Source: Paguma larvata
Lineage: Eukaryota > Chordata > Mammalia > Carnivora > Viverridae
Length of the DNA stretch: 64,000 bases
NCBI GenBank assembly: GCA_030068075.1
Contig: CM057835.1
Coordinates: 19,865,957-19,929,956, forward strand
Reading direction: 5' to 3'
Positions 60,401 through 64,000 of the stretch are shown here, piece after piece (the first letter of the stretch is position 1; each line of letters opens with the position of its first letter). The position numbers were made by a program, and so were the translations under genes. A model generated the notes under the pieces. The model saw only the letters and a program-made list of their open reading frames with translations. It was not told the DNA's origin and did not search any database.

Positions 60401-61372
60401 ATTGCAATATATTTCCCTCTCAGGACTGCTTTTGCTGCGTCCCAGAGCGTTTGGATTGTTGTATTTTCATTTTCATTTGTTTCCATGTATTTTTTAATTT
60501 CTTCTCTGATGGCTTGGTTGACCCAGTCATCTTTTAGTAGGTTATTTCTTAGCCACCATGTTCTTGGATATTTTCCAGGCTTTCTCCTGTGGTTGATTTC
60601 AAGTTTCAAAGCATTGTGGTCTGACAGTGTACACGGTATGATCTCAATTCTTTTATATTTATTCAGAGCTTCCCTGTGCCCCAGAATGTGATCTATCTTG
60701 GAAAATGTACCGTGTGCAGTTGAGAAGAACGTAAATTCCTTTGCTTCTGGATGAAGGACCCTAAAGATGTCTGTGAGGCCCATCTGTTCTAATGTGTCGT
60801 TCAGGGCTATTGTTCTGTGGAGATTTTCTGATTTGTGGATCTATCCAATGCTGAGAGTGGAGTGTTGAGATCCCCTACTATTAGGACATTTTTATCGATG
60901 AGGTTGCTAATGTTTGTAATTAGTTGTTTTACAAATTTGGGTGCCCCCAAATTCGGTGCGTAGATATTTACAATTGTTAGCTCTTCCTGCTGGATGGTCC
61001 CTGAGACTATTATATAATGTCCTTCTTCATCTCTTATTACATCGTTCATTTTAAAGTCTAATTTGTCTGATATAAGTGTGGCTACTCCGGCTTTCTTCTG
61101 ACTTCCAGTAGCATGGTAGATAGTTTCCATCCCCTCACTTTCAATCTGAAGGTGTCTTCAGGTTTAAGATGAGTTTCTTGAAGACAGCAAATAGATGGGT
61201 CTTGTTTTTTAATCCATTCTGTTATCCTGTGTCTTTTGATTGGCGCATTTAGTCCATTTACATTCAGTGTTAATATTGAAAAATATGGGCTTACAGTCAC
61301 TGTATTATCTGTAGGTTTCATGATTGTAAGGCTGTCCCTGGCAGTTTGTGTTCTTTGCAGGTTTGCCTTCAT
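57404..61372 (-). pseudogene. L1 ORF2 (endonuclease-reverse transcriptase), three frameshifts
   Basis: ORF2p nicks target DNA and reverse-transcribes L1 RNA. The endonuclease starts at about 61,320 (ILTLNVNGLNAPIKR, then CCLQETH). The frame breaks at about 61,120, 60,806 and 60,088, each break looking like the loss of a single base. After the last one, an open frame of more than 870 codons runs to 57,404. It includes reverse transcriptase ([31 protein letters not shown] at about 59,210) and a C-terminal Cys/His segment ([18 protein letters not shown], about 57,870-57,920). The RT core is intact, but no full ORF2 protein can be made from one frame. Confidence 0.92.
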
Positions 61373-62262
61373 AGAATGCCCCTCAGGATCTCTTGCAGTG
61401 CTGGCTTATTTGTGATAAATTCTTTCAGTTTTTGTTTGTTGGGAAAAACCTTGATCTCTCCTTCTATTCTGAATGACAGACTAGCCGGATACAGAATTCT
61501 TGGTTGCAGGTCCTTCTTGCTCATCACATTGAAGATATCCTGCCATTCCTTTCTGGCTTGCCAAGTTTCTGTAGATAAGTCTGCTACTACCCTTATAGGT
61601 CTCCCTTTGTATGTTAGGGTTCTTTTGTCCCTAGCTGCTTTCAGGATTCTCTCCCTATCTTTGTATTTTGCCAGCTTCACTATGATGTGCCGTGCAGAAG
61701 GTCTATTCAAGTTACGTCTGAGGGGAGTTCTCTGTGCCTCTTGGATTTCCATGCCCTTTTCCTTCCTCATGTTGGTGAAGTTCTCAGCAATGATTTGTTC
61801 AAGAACCCCTTCGACTCCTTTCTCTCTCTCTTCTTCCTCTGGGACTCCTATGATACGGATATTGTTTCTTTTGAGTTCATCGCTCAGCTCTCGAATTCTC
61901 CTTTCCTGTTCCTGGATCAGCTTCTCTCTCTTTTTATCTGCTTCCTCTTTTTCAATGATTTTGTCTTCTAAGGCACTAACTCTTTCCTCTACCTCTTCAA
62001 TCCGTGCTGTGGCTGCTTCCAGTTTCCCCTGTATTTCTTCTAATTTCTTCTTTAATTCTTCCTGCCCGTTTTTAAGGTCCTTGAACTCTGCCGCGCGGGA
62101 CCCCTTGCATTCTTCTAAGCTTTTTTCAAGGCCAGCGATTAGTTTTATGATTGTCATTCTATATTCATGTTCTGTTATGTTGCTTATATCTGTTTTCATT
62201 AATTCTTGAGCTGTCACTGCTTCTTGTGGATTCTTTTGAGGAGAATTCTTCCGTCTCGTCAT
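61369..62262 (-). CDS. L1 ORF1 protein (RNA-binding chaperone), intact
   Basis: 297 residues with no break. ORF1p forms trimers that coat L1 RNA and act as a nucleic-acid chaperone. Seen in order: a basic N-terminus (MTRRKNSPQKN), a long heptad-rich coiled coil (about residues 40-130, rich in E, K, L), an RRM-like core beginning NNIRIIGVPEEEE (about 131), and the C-terminal domain (ARHIIVKLAKYKDRERIL...) ending PALQEILRGIL. Human ORF1p is 338 residues; the difference is mostly in the N-terminus and coiled coil. Its TGA stop overlaps an in-frame ATG of ORF2. Whether it is expressed cannot be told from the sequence. Confidence 0.92.
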   Translation of the reverse strand: MTRRKNSPQKNPQEAVTAQELMKTDISNITEHEYRMTIIKLIAGLEKSLEECKGSRAAEFKDLKNGQEELKKKLEEIQGKLEAATARIEEVEERVSALEDKIIEKEEADKKREKLIQEQERRIRELSDELKRNNIRIIGVPEEEEREKGVEGVLEQIIAENFTNMRKEKGMEIQEAQRTPLRRNLNRPSARHIIVKLAKYKDRERILKAARDKRTLTYKGRPIRVVADLSTETWQARKEWQDIFNVMSKKDLQPRILYPASLSFRIEGEIKVFPNKQKLKEFITNKPALQEILRGIL

Positions 62263-62462
62263 TTTGGCTGGATGTGTTTTGGGTTGTTTCTTGAAGTTGC
62301 CGGTCTTAGGGCGTTGTCTATGTTTCTTGCGTTCCTTGTAAGCTGCTACACCTTTTCTGCCAGGTTCTTGGAGTTGAGAATCTCTCTGTTTCGGTCCCTC
62401 TCAATTCAAAAAAACAAGGGAAACTTTGGTCCTCCCTACTCCTCCGCCATCTTGGTCCCCCC
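62263..62462 (-). promoter_or_regulatory. L1 5' UTR / internal promoter
   Basis: About 200 bp between the element start and ORF1, with CCAAGATGGCGGAG near the start, matching the YY1 site that positions human L1 transcription. It is much shorter than the human L1 5' UTR (about 900 bp). Confidence 0.6.
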
Positions 62463-62478
62463 TCTGTAAAACCATATT

Positions 62479-64000
62479 AACCATACTACCATTTAACCAA
62501 AAATAAAATTTATATTTTTATGAGCCTTCCTAGCAAGAAAATTACTATGAAATCCAGTATAAAATTTCTTCCATCAACACACTCATTGTAAGTTCCATTA
62601 ATAATAGTGTATTAATATAAACACATTAAAAATTCCCAAAAGAAATAGACTATTTGTTTTGGCAAAATTCTAAATTCCTTTATATAATTATTCAGGAACT
62701 CTACTGGAAACTTCCCAAACCACTTTAAGTTCTAGACTTTTTATTAATTCTAAAACATTGCCTGGATAAAGGTTCAATTATTGCCTATAGAAAAAAAATA
62801 AAAGCAAACTTCTAGCTTACCTATCAATCTCCTACTTAAACCCATGCCTCAAAAAGAAAAAAAAAATGCCTCTAGCCTATTATCTTAATTTATGTAATTA
62901 CTCAACTGTTTTTCTTTAATTGAAACATAAAACTTAAGAGATTGAAGAAACTAGCTAGCCCCATTTCCTCTTCGAACATATTTGTAGAGATGTTACAAAA
63001 CAGAGGTTTGCTGACAACCCAATTCACCATTCACAATTTCTGTCCTCTGGTTTTGTTTTAAATGTTTACTGAGTCAGAAGTTCTCATTTTTTGGAGAAGT
63101 TATAGACCAGTAACCATGCAGGAAAAAAAAAAATGACGAGAATGAATTGAGAAACAACTTACCTTAAATGAAGTAGAAAGATGGAGCAAGAAGATCCTTT
63201 TCTAACTGGGAATCGGCTGGCTTGGAAAGTCGGACTATGTATGCTGTATAAATAAATTCTGCTTAAGAAGTTACATTACTGTTTATCTCTTTGTCTGTCT
63301 GGAAAAATCCAAGTTTTTCTTTGAATTTAAAATCCTGCTCAAGACCCACATTTTCCATTAAACCCTGCCTGGTCAACTAATAAAGAATCTATTATCATGA
63401 CCTTATTCCCTGATGATTTCACTTTCTAGTTCATATTTATAATAATTAAACAAATGAATTCTGTTTTAATTGGACAATTTGGCATTTTACATTCATCTGG
63501 CTCAGCAGTTTTGTTCATAATACTTTCCACCAGAGGTGACTTAGTTGAAAAAAAAACTAGTTCATTACTAAAGAATAATCACCTGGACAGGACAAATCAA
63601 GAATAAATCAGGAGGTTTAGACAATCACAAGTGTTTGAGGAACAACTAAGAGCTAGGGTGAGGTCGAATGAAACAGTTCATTACCTCTGTAGGGCCACTC
63701 CTTCAGGACTGAGAGAGGTAGCTGCTTGGCCTCATGCACAGAAACAAACACAGGAAGAAAATGGGTTCCAACAGAAAAATGGGTTCCAAATGAAAGAATA
63801 AGACAAAGCCCCAGAAAAATGACCGTAAGGATAGAGAGTAAGTATTCTACCTGATAAGGACTTCAAAGTAATGGTCATAAAAGTGCTCACCAAACTCAAG
63901 AGAAGAACGGATAAACACGTGGGAACTTTAACAAAGAAATAGAAAATATAAGAAAGCACCAAACAGAAGTCACAGAGCTGAAGAATACCATACCTGAAAT
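62479..64000. other. No coding gene recognised
   Basis: A possible non-coding exon ends at about 63,166 on the minus strand (donor TTTAAG|GTAAGT). The last 250 bp include old L1-like phrases ('acttcaaagtaatggtcata'). Confidence 0.35.

Larger units (their letters stand above)
57230..62462 (-). mobile_element. Young, nearly complete LINE-1
   Basis: 5233 bp between two perfect copies of TCTGTAAAACCATATT (57214-57229 and 62463-62478), a 16-bp target-site duplication. The 5' end (minus strand GGGGACCAAGATGGCGG) has a YY1-type motif typical of L1 5' ends. ORF1 is intact, ORF2 has three frameshifts, the 3' UTR is about 165 bp with AATAAA near 57,275, and the tail is A-rich. The insertion lies about 15 kb upstream of the DYNAP-like exons, in the same orientation. 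Confidence 0.95.

Noticed and set aside
60161..60691. A 176-codon plus-strand reading frame
   Set aside because: Antisense to L1 ORF2.
61346..62209. A 287-codon plus-strand reading frame
   Set aside because: It is exactly antisense to L1 ORF1 and has the composition expected of a complement of a coiled-coil gene.

Overview
This is vertebrate nuclear DNA from a cat-like carnivore (Felidae, or at least Feliformia). The evidence is about two dozen copies of the tRNA-derived carnivore SINE in its feline form: a head near 'gcgcctgggtggctcag', a middle near 'gggctctgtgctgac', a CT-rich stretch and an AATAAA/poly(A) tail. There are also LINE-1 copies, ancient MIR and L2 fragments and endogenous retroviruses. 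No prokaryotic feature is present.

Only one host protein gene is supported. It lies on the minus strand as at least three exons (42503-42556, 39866-39946, 38742-39065) that join in phase 0. It encodes a small membrane protein with a short Cys-containing N-terminal part, one hydrophobic helix, an N-glycosylation sequon and a Ser/Thr/Pro-rich tail. The pattern fits dynactin-associated protein (DYNAP). The 5' end is not certain: the reading frame stays open upstream of the first ATG in exon 1, so an earlier exon may exist.

Region by region: 1-19.9 kb is mostly old unique sequence with scattered SINEs, an L2 (about 8.9-9.4 kb), MIRs and decayed L1 pieces. 19.9-22.7 kb is a decayed minus-strand L1 broken up by later insertions. 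22.7-26.1 kb is an old, heavily decayed minus-strand endogenous retrovirus with a recognisable reverse transcriptase and a likely 5' LTR. 28.5-37.4 kb is a younger betaretrovirus-like (class II, ERV-K type) provirus on the minus strand. It has two ~1 kb LTRs, a 6-bp target duplication (5 of 6 match), a tRNA-Lys type primer site, and broken gag, pro with dUTPase, pol and env. A solo LTR of the same family has inserted into its pol gene just before the YMDD motif and left a perfect 6-bp duplication. 37.7-42.6 kb is the DYNAP-like gene. 44-53 kb holds more old L1, L2, MIR and SINE pieces. 57.23-62.46 kb is a young, nearly complete minus-strand L1 with a perfect 16-bp target duplication, an intact ORF1 and an ORF2 broken by three apparent single-base losses. 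The rest shows nothing I can name.

The most useful observations are the nested retrovirus insertion and its repeat-bearing LTRs, a fold-back at the env deletion, an env frame that runs through the polypurine tract into the LTR, the near-intact L1 with its split poly(A) tail, a perfect 16-bp hairpin at about 7.0 kb, and the DYNAP-like gene model. I found no convincing new system with a demonstrable function.
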